From Flavobacterium hydatis (GTDB taxonomy: Bacteria; Bacteroidota; Bacteroidia; Flavobacteriales; Flavobacteriaceae), in the NCBI RefSeq assembly GCF_000737695.1, contig NZ_JPRM01000006.1, positions 62,001-126,000 on the forward strand: a DNA stretch of 64,000 nucleotides, in the 5' to 3' direction. Each line of letters opens with the position of its first letter. The stretch's first letter is position 1. Positions 45,280-53,186 of the stretch are shown in pieces. The notes under the pieces are model-generated. The model made no database searches and was not told where the DNA came from. It saw only the letters and a program-made list of their open reading frames with translations. The position numbers and the translations under genes are program-made.

Positions 45280-45827
45280 TAAAACAAACTGTTACAATTC
45301 TCGATAAAAGGAAGAATCTGGTCTTTTTCAGAAACTATAACATCTTTTAAGTCCATTCCCCACTCGATATTCAAAGATGGATCGTCAAATTTAATTCCAC
45401 CTTCTGAGACTTTATTATAAAACTGGTCACATTTGTACATTACTGAAGCCGTTTCACTAACAACCGAAAAACCATGTGCAAAGCCCTGAGGTACTAATAA
45501 TTGTTTTTTGTTTTCAGCTGACAATAAAATACTAAATGACTTACCATAAGTAGGCGAATCTTTTCTTAGGTCTACGGCAACATCAATAATTTCTCCTTCT
45601 AAAACTCGAACTAATTTGGTTTGTGCAAAAGGAGGGTTTTGATAATGTAAACCTCGCAAAGTACCTTTCTTAGAAAAAGATTGATTGTCTTGAACAAAAT
45701 CGATATTAATTCCTAAATCTTCGAATTTATTTTTGCTATATGATTCAAAAAAATAACCTCTCTCATCTCCAAAAACTATTGGTTCAATAATCACTAAATC
45801 CTTTATAAATGTTTTTTTAATTTTCAT
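45279..45827 (-). CDS. rfbC: dTDP-4-dehydrorhamnose 3,5-epimerase
   Basis: It epimerises dTDP-4-keto-6-deoxyglucose at C3 and C5 on the way to dTDP-L-rhamnose. It is a cupin-fold enzyme with GDERGYFFESYSK, the catalytic-His region GTLRGLHYQNPP, VDLRKDSPTYGK and the Tyr region VMYKCDQFYNK. Length (182) is normal. Immediately upstream lie 20 bases and then the stop of an aminotransferase pseudogene, so the original operon was longer and has decayed at this point. Confidence 0.96.
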   Translation of the reverse strand: MKIKKTFIKDLVIIEPIVFGDERGYFFESYSKNKFEDLGINIDFVQDNQSFSKKGTLRGLHYQNPPFAQTKLVRVLEGEIIDVAVDLRKDSPTYGKSFSILLSAENKKQLLVPQGFAHGFSVVSETASVMYKCDQFYNKVSEGGIKFDDPSLNIEWGMDLKDVIVSEKDQILPFIENCNSLF

Positions 45828-45846
45828 ATTAAAATATAATTTTTAT

Positions 45847-46708
45847 TTAATTTAAAAAAGTATTGATTACTTCTTCAACTCTACTTTTTTTCTTTATTTG
45901 TGAGACTTGATTCTGAGGGCAAACACAACCCTTTTTAAAATAATTCTTCAGCAATTTTATCTCCATTATATTGATACTTTCCAAGAATTGGCTGCAAGCG
46001 CATCGTTTTCTAAAGTGGCGCACGTTTCATTATTTTGATTTAAAAAAAAACTATCATTAAACTTTTTCTATTTATATCTTTTTCTGTATTTAGTTCTACC
46101 AAAAATTGCATTTAACCAATAATTCGAATAATAATTCTCATTAGAAACGTCGAAAAGCTTTACGCTTTCTATCTCCTTAAAAATATCTTTCCAAAAAAAT
46201 GATTTCTCTACGGGCAATTACATTTTCACCTAGGCCTTTAATTTGTCTAGGACATATTCCTGCGCATATATTGCTCATTCCATAATTACACTCAACTTCA
46301 CTATGTTAATATTTGACTGCTTCATCTTTAGATTGGGTAGCATAAAAAATTGCTCTTTCTTTTAAAATCAATTGAATTCAAAATAATTGCACCTCCCCTA
46401 AAAGTCACAATTATTTTATTTCCATTGAAAGAAAGAATTCCAAAAGTTCACAATTTTTGCCCTTATATGAACTTGCAAGAACTTCTGCACTATCCTATTT
46501 TACATTTAATAAAGCTAAATGAATCGCAGATGTACCTAAATTTAAAGCTGCAATAAATGTCTCTTCTTTAAGATAATCCTCCAAAACCTTCTCAAGTTCA
46601 TCAACATATTGCCCTCCAGAAGTTATACAATTTGTCTCTAAAGCTTTCTGAATATAGCTTTGTTCAAAACCGCTTTTTTGAGATAAGAATAAATAAATTC
46701 TTTTATTA
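45847..46708 (-). pseudogene. Decayed DegT/DnrJ/EryC1-type sugar aminotransferase
   Basis: Translating the minus strand in all frames recovers a broken PLP-dependent sugar aminotransferase. Pieces include GFEQSYIQKALETN, ALNLGTSAIHLALLNVK, DSAEVLASSYKGKNCE, GILSFNGNKIIVTFRGGA (PLP lysine), NYGMSNICAGICPRQIK, YYSNYWLNAI and KIAEELF. They line up in order with the intact gene at 51434-52573. About 88 codons (residues 74-162) are deleted, several frameshifts and in-frame stops are present, and a Trp equivalent to that in RPLWKPM has become TAG. The terminal stop lies at 45847-45849. This stretch has no intact gene. Confidence 0.88.
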
Positions 46709-47119
46709 TTCCATAATCTGTGGGGTAACGAAAATCATCATTACTAACATTACATAACGGTAAAGTAGAAAATGAAATCAACTTTGAGTCTCTTTGTAAA
46801 GATTCTATAGCATTTACGTAACCAACAGGAATATAAACTACTTTACTATCTTGAGCTAATATTAATATGGTTTCAACTGGTAACTCCCTTGAAGGTGTTC
46901 CCAAATTATCGATCTTTACATAATGGTTTTTTAAAGATTCACTTAAAACAATATTTTTTTAGTATCTAATTTAAATCTCTGCCAAACACGAACTGGGTTT
47001 TCATTAGAATTACTGATAATATAAAATCTTTTATATATTTAAAACTAAAATCAATTACATACAAAATAGTACCACGATAATCTCAAAATTTTCTTCCTTA
47101 TAATTATTTTGGGAATCAT
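46709..47119 (-). pseudogene. Decayed WxcM/FdtA-type sugar isomerase (cupin)
   Basis: An ATG at 47117-47119 overlaps the stop of the WbpL-like gene (ATGA), and the region then encodes in changing frames MIPKIIIRKK, DYRGTILYVIDFSF, RFYIISNSNENPVRVWQRFK, NIVLSESLKNHYVKIDN, VVYIPVGYVNAIESL and NDDFRYPTDYG. These pieces follow the order of the about 135-residue dTDP-sugar isomerase/epimerase cupins (DNRG, WQGH and DDYRYP motifs). At least three frameshifts break it, one in a run of seven A. An 88-codon open stretch at 46638-46904 is its surviving C-terminal part. Family assignment is by motif memory. Confidence 0.82.
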
Positions 47120-48081
47120 GCTTCTAGTCTTGAGTTGTTTTTATTTAATAAATAGAATTTTGATGAGTATATAAAAAGCAGTGGTAAAAGTACAATTATA
47201 AACAAAATCAAATTTTCTAACTTATTATATAGAGTTATAACCAAAAATGAAATTCCTGCTTGAACTAAGGCATAAAATAAAGAAACCAATCTATGCTGTA
47301 TTTTATATTCATTACTTAGTACCTGATATAAATGTAAACGATGGGCATCAAAAATATTCTGTCTTAAATACAAGCGATGAATAATTGTACAAATAGCATC
47401 AACCCCATAGACTGCTAAAAACAAAAGCCAAATAAGAGAATTTGTAACTAGAATAAGTTTTAAAATTAAGTAAATTATCCAGAACGCAATTGCGATACTT
47501 CCAACATCCCCCGCAAAACATTTTGCTTTTTTTCTATAATTGAAAAACAGAAAAACTAAGCTCGCAATTATAGTATATTTTATAAAATCGCTATCTATAA
47601 AAAGCTGAATATATCTGTTAACATATAGCAATGCTCCCATAACAACTAATGTATACAGCCCTGTAATGCCATTAATTCCATCCATGAAATTATATGCATT
47701 AATTAGTCCAATAGCTAAGATATAGGCTATTAAAACAGAACAAATTGGCACTAAAATAAATAAATTTAAATCATAAAAAATTAACGTGATTGAAAGAAAA
47801 TGAATTCCAATTCGAATTTTATTAGATAGGTTTTGAATATCGTCCCAAAAACTTACTAAACTGACAAGGGTAATCCCAGTAAAGAAAAAATAATTATTTT
47901 GAAAGTGCTGTAAAAAATAAATCAAGGCAGAAAACCAAAAAATAATTCCTCCTCCCCTTAATGTTACTTCTGCATGTGAACTTCTTTGATTAGGCTTATC
48001 GATAATATTAAATCTATTAGCTACTTTAAAATAAAGTAACGCTATCATTATTAAAAAAATCCCCAATAACGCATATTCCAT
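47116..48081 (-). CDS. Undecaprenyl-phosphate HexNAc-1-phosphate transferase (WecA/WbpL type)
   Basis: This polytopic initiating transferase of 321 residues has about ten to eleven membrane segments. The family motifs are present: FWDDIQNLSNKIRI (Asp-Asp), INAYNFMDGINGITG, CFAGDVGSIAIAF and the HR-x-H block DAHRLHLYQ. The lack of other cell-wall genes and the nearby WbpV-type reductase suggest the WbpL/WreU branch, which loads QuiNAc- or FucNAc-1-phosphate onto undecaprenyl phosphate. Its stop overlaps the start of the cupin pseudogene, so the two once formed an operon. Confidence 0.93.
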   Translation of the reverse strand: MEYALLGIFLIMIALLYFKVANRFNIIDKPNQRSSHAEVTLRGGGIIFWFSALIYFLQHFQNNYFFFTGITLVSLVSFWDDIQNLSNKIRIGIHFLSITLIFYDLNLFILVPICSVLIAYILAIGLINAYNFMDGINGITGLYTLVVMGALLYVNRYIQLFIDSDFIKYTIIASLVFLFFNYRKKAKCFAGDVGSIAIAFWIIYLILKLILVTNSLIWLLFLAVYGVDAICTIIHRLYLRQNIFDAHRLHLYQVLSNEYKIQHRLVSLFYALVQAGISFLVITLYNKLENLILFIIVLLPLLFIYSSKFYLLNKNNSRLEA

Positions 48082-48199
48082 TAGGTACCAAGTTTTTCAT
48101 TATTTCTTTATGGTTTTCTTTCTAAACAATATTGGGAAGTAGATCAATTGCTAATTGATATTATTAGTTAAAATAATACAATTCAACCAAATAATTATA

Positions 48200-49264
48200 T
48201 TATGTGTTTTTTAACAATATTGTTTTATAAGGAATTAATTTTAGCTCATCTTTTATCGTACTCTCACTATCAATTTTTATAGCCCTAAAATAAGGAAACA
48301 AATAAAAACAACACAAAAAAATTATAAGCCAAAATCGCCTATTCATTAAGATATAACGAAAAATATCTGCGACAAGAATAATTTCAAAAATTCTGAAATA
48401 AATATAAATCCTAGTTAATTCTGTTGATTCAGAAAAAATATTTAAAAAAATGATAGAACAAACATAAAGTAACAATAAGTATCTTTGATTTTCATTTTGA
48501 AAACCTTTTTTATCAAAATAACTTATCACGAAAACTCCCATAGCATTAATAACTAACAATTTTAACAAAGGAACTGGAGCGGCAAATTTGCTAGAAACAT
48601 AAAATAAATAATGAGAATCTTTAAAGAGTAAACTCAACCAATGAATAATTCCAATTTGTGATATAAAGAACGAAATTACCATTAAAAAATACAAATGACT
48701 ATTTTTCACAGAGTCTCCGCACACATAAACTATAGAAAAAATCACAAAAGGTATCAAACAGCTATAATGAAATGAAATCCCTAAAATCATCAATAAAAAA
48801 TAAATAAAATATTTTTTATCCAACAAAAAAGTAAAAGCATAAAAAGCTATCGTAACCGACAAATACTGTCTGATATAAGTGAATGAATACAAAAACATGA
48901 CTGGAATTAAAAAATAAAGTACTAAAGGAAGAGTACTTTTTTTAGTATATCTCCTGACACCAAGGTATGCGAAAAAATAAGTAAAAAAAGAAAAAAAGAA
49001 AAAAAGAAATCTAGAATCCAGATTTAGATACCGAAAAAATTTCATCACAATTAAAAAACCAAATTCAAGACCATTATCTCTAGTGCCACTAAGATACCAA
49101 GTAGTATAATTATTATAATCCCAACCTATCCTGTCTCTCAGTCCACCAATTAAGACTAAAACACCAAAAAGTACCAAACTAACAAACTTTTCCTTATTGG
49201 GATATTTGTAACTTATAAAAAATAGAGATAACACTATCAACAATAGCAAAACATAAAACCCCAT
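48200..49264 (-). CDS. EpsG-family polysaccharide polymerase (Wzy-like)
   Basis: A 354-residue integral membrane protein with about ten hydrophobic segments. It has the EpsG start pattern: LIGGLRDRIGWDYNNYTTWY after the second membrane segment, ELGFL-type NGLEFGFLIVMK, then FTYIRQYLSVTIAFYAF and ISFHYSCLIPF. These are features of Wzy-type repeat-unit polymerases acting on lipid-linked oligosaccharide at the periplasmic face. It is the first of two such proteins in block B. The 118 bases after it hold a short AT-rich stem-loop (ATCAATT/AATTGAT at 48143-48159) and no gene. Confidence 0.87.
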   Translation of the reverse strand: MGFYVLLLLIVLSLFFISYKYPNKEKFVSLVLFGVLVLIGGLRDRIGWDYNNYTTWYLSGTRDNGLEFGFLIVMKFFRYLNLDSRFLFFFFSFFTYFFAYLGVRRYTKKSTLPLVLYFLIPVMFLYSFTYIRQYLSVTIAFYAFTFLLDKKYFIYFLLMILGISFHYSCLIPFVIFSIVYVCGDSVKNSHLYFLMVISFFISQIGIIHWLSLLFKDSHYLFYVSSKFAAPVPLLKLLVINAMGVFVISYFDKKGFQNENQRYLLLLYVCSIIFLNIFSESTELTRIYIYFRIFEIILVADIFRYILMNRRFWLIIFLCCFYLFPYFRAIKIDSESTIKDELKLIPYKTILLKNT

Positions 49265-49431
49265 AGTACCTATCTATTTATCATCCCTACTCTAACATCA
49301 TAGCATCTAGAATAATTACAATTAATTAAACCCATCCATCTACACTTATATCCTTTTTAAAAGAAAAATTAAATTATAAATCCTTGATATATTAAACTAC
49401 TGTAATTTTTAAAATACTCAAACCTCTTATA

Positions 49432-49460
49432 TTATTTTATTCATTTAATCAATAAAATAA
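49432..49460. repeat. AT-only 10-bp inverted repeat in the 49265-49505 gap
   Basis: TTATTTTATT (49432-49441) pairs perfectly with AATAAAATAA (49451-49460) around nine bases. It lies after the stop of the reductase gene. With no GC pairs and no clear T-run it is at best a weak terminator. The rest of the 241-base gap shows no gene. Confidence 0.4.
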
Positions 49461-49474
49461 ATATTGAAATGTCG

Positions 49475-49482
49475 CAAAAATA
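49475..49482 (-). promoter_or_regulatory. Possible -7 box upstream of the EpsG-like gene
   Basis: TATTTTTG on the minus strand matches TAnnTTTG in the 241-base gap between the reductase and the EpsG-like gene. It would give a leader of about 200 nt for the polymerase and WbpL-like genes. The match may be chance in such AT-rich DNA. Confidence 0.25.
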
Positions 49483-49505
49483 TTAAAATCCTATCAATTA
49501 CTACA

Positions 49506-50408
49506 TTATTTAATTATGAAGCTTTTAATTGTCTTTTCTAATCCCTGTTGAGCTGTAAAAGGTAGTTTTTCAATTCCAATTGCTGATTTAATTTTTTGAT
49601 TTGAAACCCTATAATTTTCTGTTAACTTTTGTAGTGTATCAGAATTTAAAGGAAATTCCATTAAATCTCCAATTTTTGCAATTCCATTTATGAGGAACTT
49701 AGGAAATGCAACACATAAATTTTTCTTGTTTAAAACCGAAGATATAATTTGAACTAATTCATTTGTTGACAAAACTTCATCATCTGCAAGATTATAAACT
49801 CCCGAAGTGATTTCTTTATTTTGAAGAATTCCATTAATTAAGAAATTAAGATTATCTATTCCTAAAAATGACCTTTGATTCTCAAATGCTGACAAAGGAT
49901 AAGGAATTCTTTTCTTAACCACATTAAAAAGAAGATTCAAATTACCTTTATTTCTAGGACCATGGATCATACATGGTCTGATAACAAAAACCCTTTTTCC
50001 GTGTGGAATTTTTTTTGATAGTATATATTCTTCTGCTTTTAATTTCGATTGCCCATAAAGAGTTTTTGGATTAGGTTGAATATCTTCATATAAAATATCC
50101 AAAACATTATCTGCAGCTGCTTTTACACTACTGAAATAAATAAAGTCTTTAGTTTCACTTTCTAAAAAAACATCAAATAATTCTTTAGTTAAATTTGTAT
50201 TAGTTTTAAAGTACTCCAAAGAATCACTAGTGCATTTGGTATCGTGTGCTTTACCTGCTAGATGAATAAAAACATCTGCCACATTCCCCTCTTTCCAATT
50301 CGAATTCCTCAATGAAATTGGCTCAATTATATAAGATTGGTCTATTAAATAATCGGATAGATTTTGTCCAACAAAACCTGAAGCACCAGTAATTATTATT
50401 TTGTTCAT
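49506..50408 (-). CDS. NAD-dependent 4-ketosugar reductase (WbpV/WreQ type)
   Basis: An extended short-chain dehydrogenase of 300 residues with IIITGASGFVGQNLSDYL, FIHLAGKAHDTK, the catalytic Ser region FIYFSSVKAAADN and LYGQSKLKAEEYIL (YxxxK). RPCMIHGPRNKGN and NQRSFLGIDNLNF match the WbpV-like enzymes that reduce UDP-4-keto-6-deoxy-GlcNAc to UDP-QuiNAc. The PglF/WbpM-type dehydratase (41431-43395) would supply the keto sugar and the WbpL-type transferase would use the product. Epimerase activity is the alternative. Confidence 0.87.
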   Translation of the reverse strand: MNKIIITGASGFVGQNLSDYLIDQSYIIEPISLRNSNWKEGNVADVFIHLAGKAHDTKCTSDSLEYFKTNTNLTKELFDVFLESETKDFIYFSSVKAAADNVLDILYEDIQPNPKTLYGQSKLKAEEYILSKKIPHGKRVFVIRPCMIHGPRNKGNLNLLFNVVKKRIPYPLSAFENQRSFLGIDNLNFLINGILQNKEITSGVYNLADDEVLSTNELVQIISSVLNKKNLCVAFPKFLINGIAKIGDLMEFPLNSDTLQKLTENYRVSNQKIKSAIGIEKLPFTAQQGLEKTIKSFIIK

Positions 50409-51227
50409 CTATTTAAATTGATTCAATGCTTTTTGATTTATTCTGTTTCTATCTGAATCAAAAAACCACCCCCATTTATTAAAATAAGTTAGTGCTGATC
50501 TGACAAATATTGTGAACAATCTTTTACTTTTATTTGCACCCGACTCATATTCGTGTATCACTGAAACCTTTGGAAAATAAATCGTTTTATAATGTTGATG
50601 CATCCTTCTTGACAAATCCCAATCTTCAAAATACATAAAAAAAGTATCATCATACATACCTACCTTTCTAATAGCATCAAGGTTTAGTAATGTAAAGCAT
50701 CCTGAGAGGACTGGAGTATTATAAATAGAGTCTTCTGGCACTTCTCTTAATTCATATTCAGTGATGAATTTCTGATACAACACTCTTGGTTTCTTAATTT
50801 TTCTTTTTAATATACTAAATGGAGTAGGCAAGAGCTTAGGTAAGTTCTGAATACTTCCATCTCTATTCAAAATCTGTGGCATTATCATTCCAATTGTCAT
50901 GTCATTTGCCATATAGTTGACCATTGGCATAATTACATCCCCTCTAAAATAAATATCTGGATTAACAATAAAGTGATATTTTGCACCAAAAATCATTGCT
51001 TTTTGAATAGCTAAATTATGTGATGCTCCAAAACCTGGATTCGTAGGATTATGAATATATTCTATTCTTAAATCAGTAACTAATATTTTTAATTCGTCAG
51101 TAGGTGAATTATCAACTAAATACAATTTTACATTCAGCTCTCCATCCAAAAAAGAATGTATCGCCTTTTGTAACATTGCAATATCATTTTTATACAAAAC
51201 AATGCAGGAAGTTATTTTTGTACTCAA
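50409..51227 (-). CDS. Glycosyltransferase family 2 (WbbL-like)
   Basis: A 272-residue GT2 of the rhamnosyltransferase-like subgroup: KITSCIVLYKNDIAMLQKA, LYLVDNSPTDELKIL, NPGFGASHNLAIQKAM, FIVNPDIYFRGDVI as the metal motif, and FFMYFEDWDLSRRMHQH. The start is a TTG at 51225-51227. The first in-frame ATG lies inside the first strand and is too late. With the WbpL-type initiator close by, it may add the second sugar, possibly rhamnose, to QuiNAc-PP-undecaprenol. That is inference. Confidence 0.88.
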   Translation of the reverse strand: MSTKITSCIVLYKNDIAMLQKAIHSFLDGELNVKLYLVDNSPTDELKILVTDLRIEYIHNPTNPGFGASHNLAIQKAMIFGAKYHFIVNPDIYFRGDVIMPMVNYMANDMTIGMIMPQILNRDGSIQNLPKLLPTPFSILKRKIKKPRVLYQKFITEYELREVPEDSIYNTPVLSGCFTLLNLDAIRKVGMYDDTFFMYFEDWDLSRRMHQHYKTIYFPKVSVIHEYESGANKSKRLFTIFVRSALTYFNKWGWFFDSDRNRINQKALNQFK

Positions 51228-51433
51228 AATATAAAACTAATTAACTGTTTTTTTTAATAAACCATTAATCACAGTACCAACCATTCAATTCCTAAATCTA
51301 AAAAATTAATCATGCTAGATAATTCAAAAAAAGCTTCTTTCATCTCTAAAAATAGTGGTTCTTAATTACCAAATCCTTTAGAAATGCTTATTCATTTTTC
51401 GTCTTAAAATATAATATTTTAAATCGCTTAATT

Positions 51434-52573
51434 TTATTTAAAGAAGCTATTAAACACTTGTTCTATTCTTTTTCTATCCTCATCAATTAAATTTGAGCCC
51501 GATGGTAAACATAGGCCATTATCAAATAAATTTTCAGCAATTTTATTACCGTAGTAAGGGAATTTCTCAAATATTGGCTGTAAATGCATAGGTTTCCACA
51601 AAGGACGACTTTCAATATTTTCTTTTTCTAATGCTAATCTTAAGTCTTCTATTTTCTTGCCTTTTACAAATTGTGGACTGAAAACTATTGCCGAAAGCCA
51701 ATGATTTGAATAATAATCATTATTAGGTTCCGTAAACACTTTAACCTCATCGATATCTTTAAAATAGTTGACATAGAAAGAATGCATATTTCTTCTTAAA
51801 CTAATATGATTATCTAAAACTTCCATTTGACCACGACCTATGCCAGCACAAATATTACTCAATCTATAGTTATAACCTAATTCGCTATGTTGGTAATGCG
51901 GTGCATTATCTCTCGCTTGTGTTGAAAGAAATATTGCCTTATTAATTACGTCTTTACTTTTTGATACTATTGCACCACCACCGGAAGTGGTTATTATTTT
52001 ATTTCCATTAAATGAAAGAATTCCAATATTTCCAAATGTGCCACATTTTTGGTTTTTATAATAACTCCCTAATGCCTCGGCACTATCTTCTAAAACTGGA
52101 ATATTATACTTTTCTGAGATTCTATTTATATCATCAACTTTATAAGGCATTCCATAAAGATGCACGGCAATAATTGCTTTTGGTTTTTTACCTTTTGAAA
52201 TTCGATCAACAATAGCATTTTCTAATGCTTCCGGACATAAGTTCCATGTTTCAGATTCACTATCAATAAAGATTGGTGTTGCTCCCTGATATAGAATAGG
52301 ATTTGCTGAAGCTGAAAATGTCATACTTTGACAAATCACCTCGTCTCCTGCTTTAACATCCAATATTATCAATCCTAAATGAATGGCTGCTGTTCCAGAA
52401 CTTAAAGCTCCAACAAAAACATCACCATTCAGATAACTTTCCAAATCTTTTTCAAACCCATTAACATTTGGGCCTAACGGTGCTATCCAGTTACTATCAA
52501 AAGCTTCTTTAATATATTTTTGTTCCGATCCTCCCATGTGCGGTGAAGAAAGCCATATTTTTGTGTTACTCAT
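51434..52573 (-). CDS. Sugar-nucleotide aminotransferase (DegT/PglE/LegC-like)
   Basis: A PLP-dependent aminotransferase of 379 residues. It begins IWLSSPHMGGSEQKYIKEAF with GALSSGTAAIHLGLI for cofactor phosphate binding. VLEDSAEALGSYY holds the ring-binding Asp, and FNGNKIITTSGGGAI carries the Schiff-base Lys192. It probably aminates C4 of UDP-4-keto-6-deoxy-GlcNAc. Neighbours encoding the acetyltransferase and PglC-type transferase support a bacillosamine pathway, PglE-D-C. It overlaps the acetyltransferase by 8 bases. A decayed relative lies at 45847-46708. The 206 bases after it (51228-51433) hold nothing I recognise. Confidence 0.92.
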   Translation of the reverse strand: MSNTKIWLSSPHMGGSEQKYIKEAFDSNWIAPLGPNVNGFEKDLESYLNGDVFVGALSSGTAAIHLGLIILDVKAGDEVICQSMTFSASANPILYQGATPIFIDSESETWNLCPEALENAIVDRISKGKKPKAIIAVHLYGMPYKVDDINRISEKYNIPVLEDSAEALGSYYKNQKCGTFGNIGILSFNGNKIITTSGGGAIVSKSKDVINKAIFLSTQARDNAPHYQHSELGYNYRLSNICAGIGRGQMEVLDNHISLRRNMHSFYVNYFKDIDEVKVFTEPNNDYYSNHWLSAIVFSPQFVKGKKIEDLRLALEKENIESRPLWKPMHLQPIFEKFPYYGNKIAENLFDNGLCLPSGSNLIDEDRKRIEQVFNSFFK

Positions 52574-53186
52574 TTACTTCTTTATATTTTATAATTTTCC
52601 CTGGATTTCCTACAACAGTTGCAAAATCGGGTACATCTTTAATAATGACTGACCCGGCACCAATGGTAACCCATTTTCCAATTTTAACTCCTTGAATTAC
52701 GCAGGCTCCAATTCCCACGTGAGTTCCCTCTCCCAAATTCACATTTCCTGCTAAAGAGGCATTTGGTGAAATATGGCAAAAATCACCTATTTTGCAATCA
52801 TGTTCGATAACTGCACCAGAGTTAATAATACAATGTTCGCCTATCTCTACCGAAGAATTAATTATTACACCTGCCATAATAACTGATCCTTTACCAATCT
52901 TTGAATTAATAGAAAGTATAGCTGTACTATGAATTGCTTTAAAAAAAGAGGCTGCAACTTTTGAAACAACTTTTTTTCTTAAAAAATTATCTCCAATTGA
53001 AACAATAATAAAATCTGACAATGAAGATCTAAGAAGTGATGCTTTCAAAACCGGAATCCCTAATATTTCTTCAGTTTTAGGATAATCATCAAATATACAT
53101 CTCACATCATCATTGTTACTTCTTAAAATATCAATAACAACTTTACAATGTCCGCTTGCTCCATATAAATATTTAACTTTCTCCAT
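52566..53186 (-). CDS. Sugar O/N-acetyltransferase (PglD/NeuD-like)
   Basis: A 206-residue protein with an N-terminal Rossmann-like domain (VKYLYGASGHCKVVIDIL) and a C-terminal left-handed beta-helix with GAVIEHDCKIGDFCHIS (catalytic His), GVHVG-type LGEGTHVGIGACV and a terminal VVGNPGKIIKYK. This matches PglD, which N-acetylates UDP-4-amino sugar to UDP-diNAc-bacillosamine. It lies between the aminotransferase and the PglC-type transferase and overlaps both (8 and 14 bases). A sialic acid O-acetyltransferase (NeuD) role is the alternative, as neuABC are in block A. Confidence 0.92.
   Translation of the reverse strand: MEKVKYLYGASGHCKVVIDILRSNNDDVRCIFDDYPKTEEILGIPVLKASLLRSSLSDFIIVSIGDNFLRKKVVSKVAASFFKAIHSTAILSINSKIGKGSVIMAGVIINSSVEIGEHCIINSGAVIEHDCKIGDFCHISPNASLAGNVNLGEGTHVGIGACVIQGVKIGKWVTIGAGSVIIKDVPDFATVVGNPGKIIKYKEVNE

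Noticed and set aside
46350..46556. A 68-codon plus-strand frame in the gap
   Set aside because: It is antisense to recognisable pieces of the aminotransferase pseudogene and has no motif of its own.
46638..46904. An 88-codon open frame that could be a small intact gene
   Set aside because: Its sequence is the C-terminal part of a cupin whose N-terminal parts continue upstream in other frames, and its last 25 codons read into the start of the aminotransferase pseudogene.
51228..51433. Possible third pseudogene in the 206-base gap after the aminotransferase gene
   Set aside because: Translation in the three minus frames gave no ordered motif of any family, only AT-rich noise.
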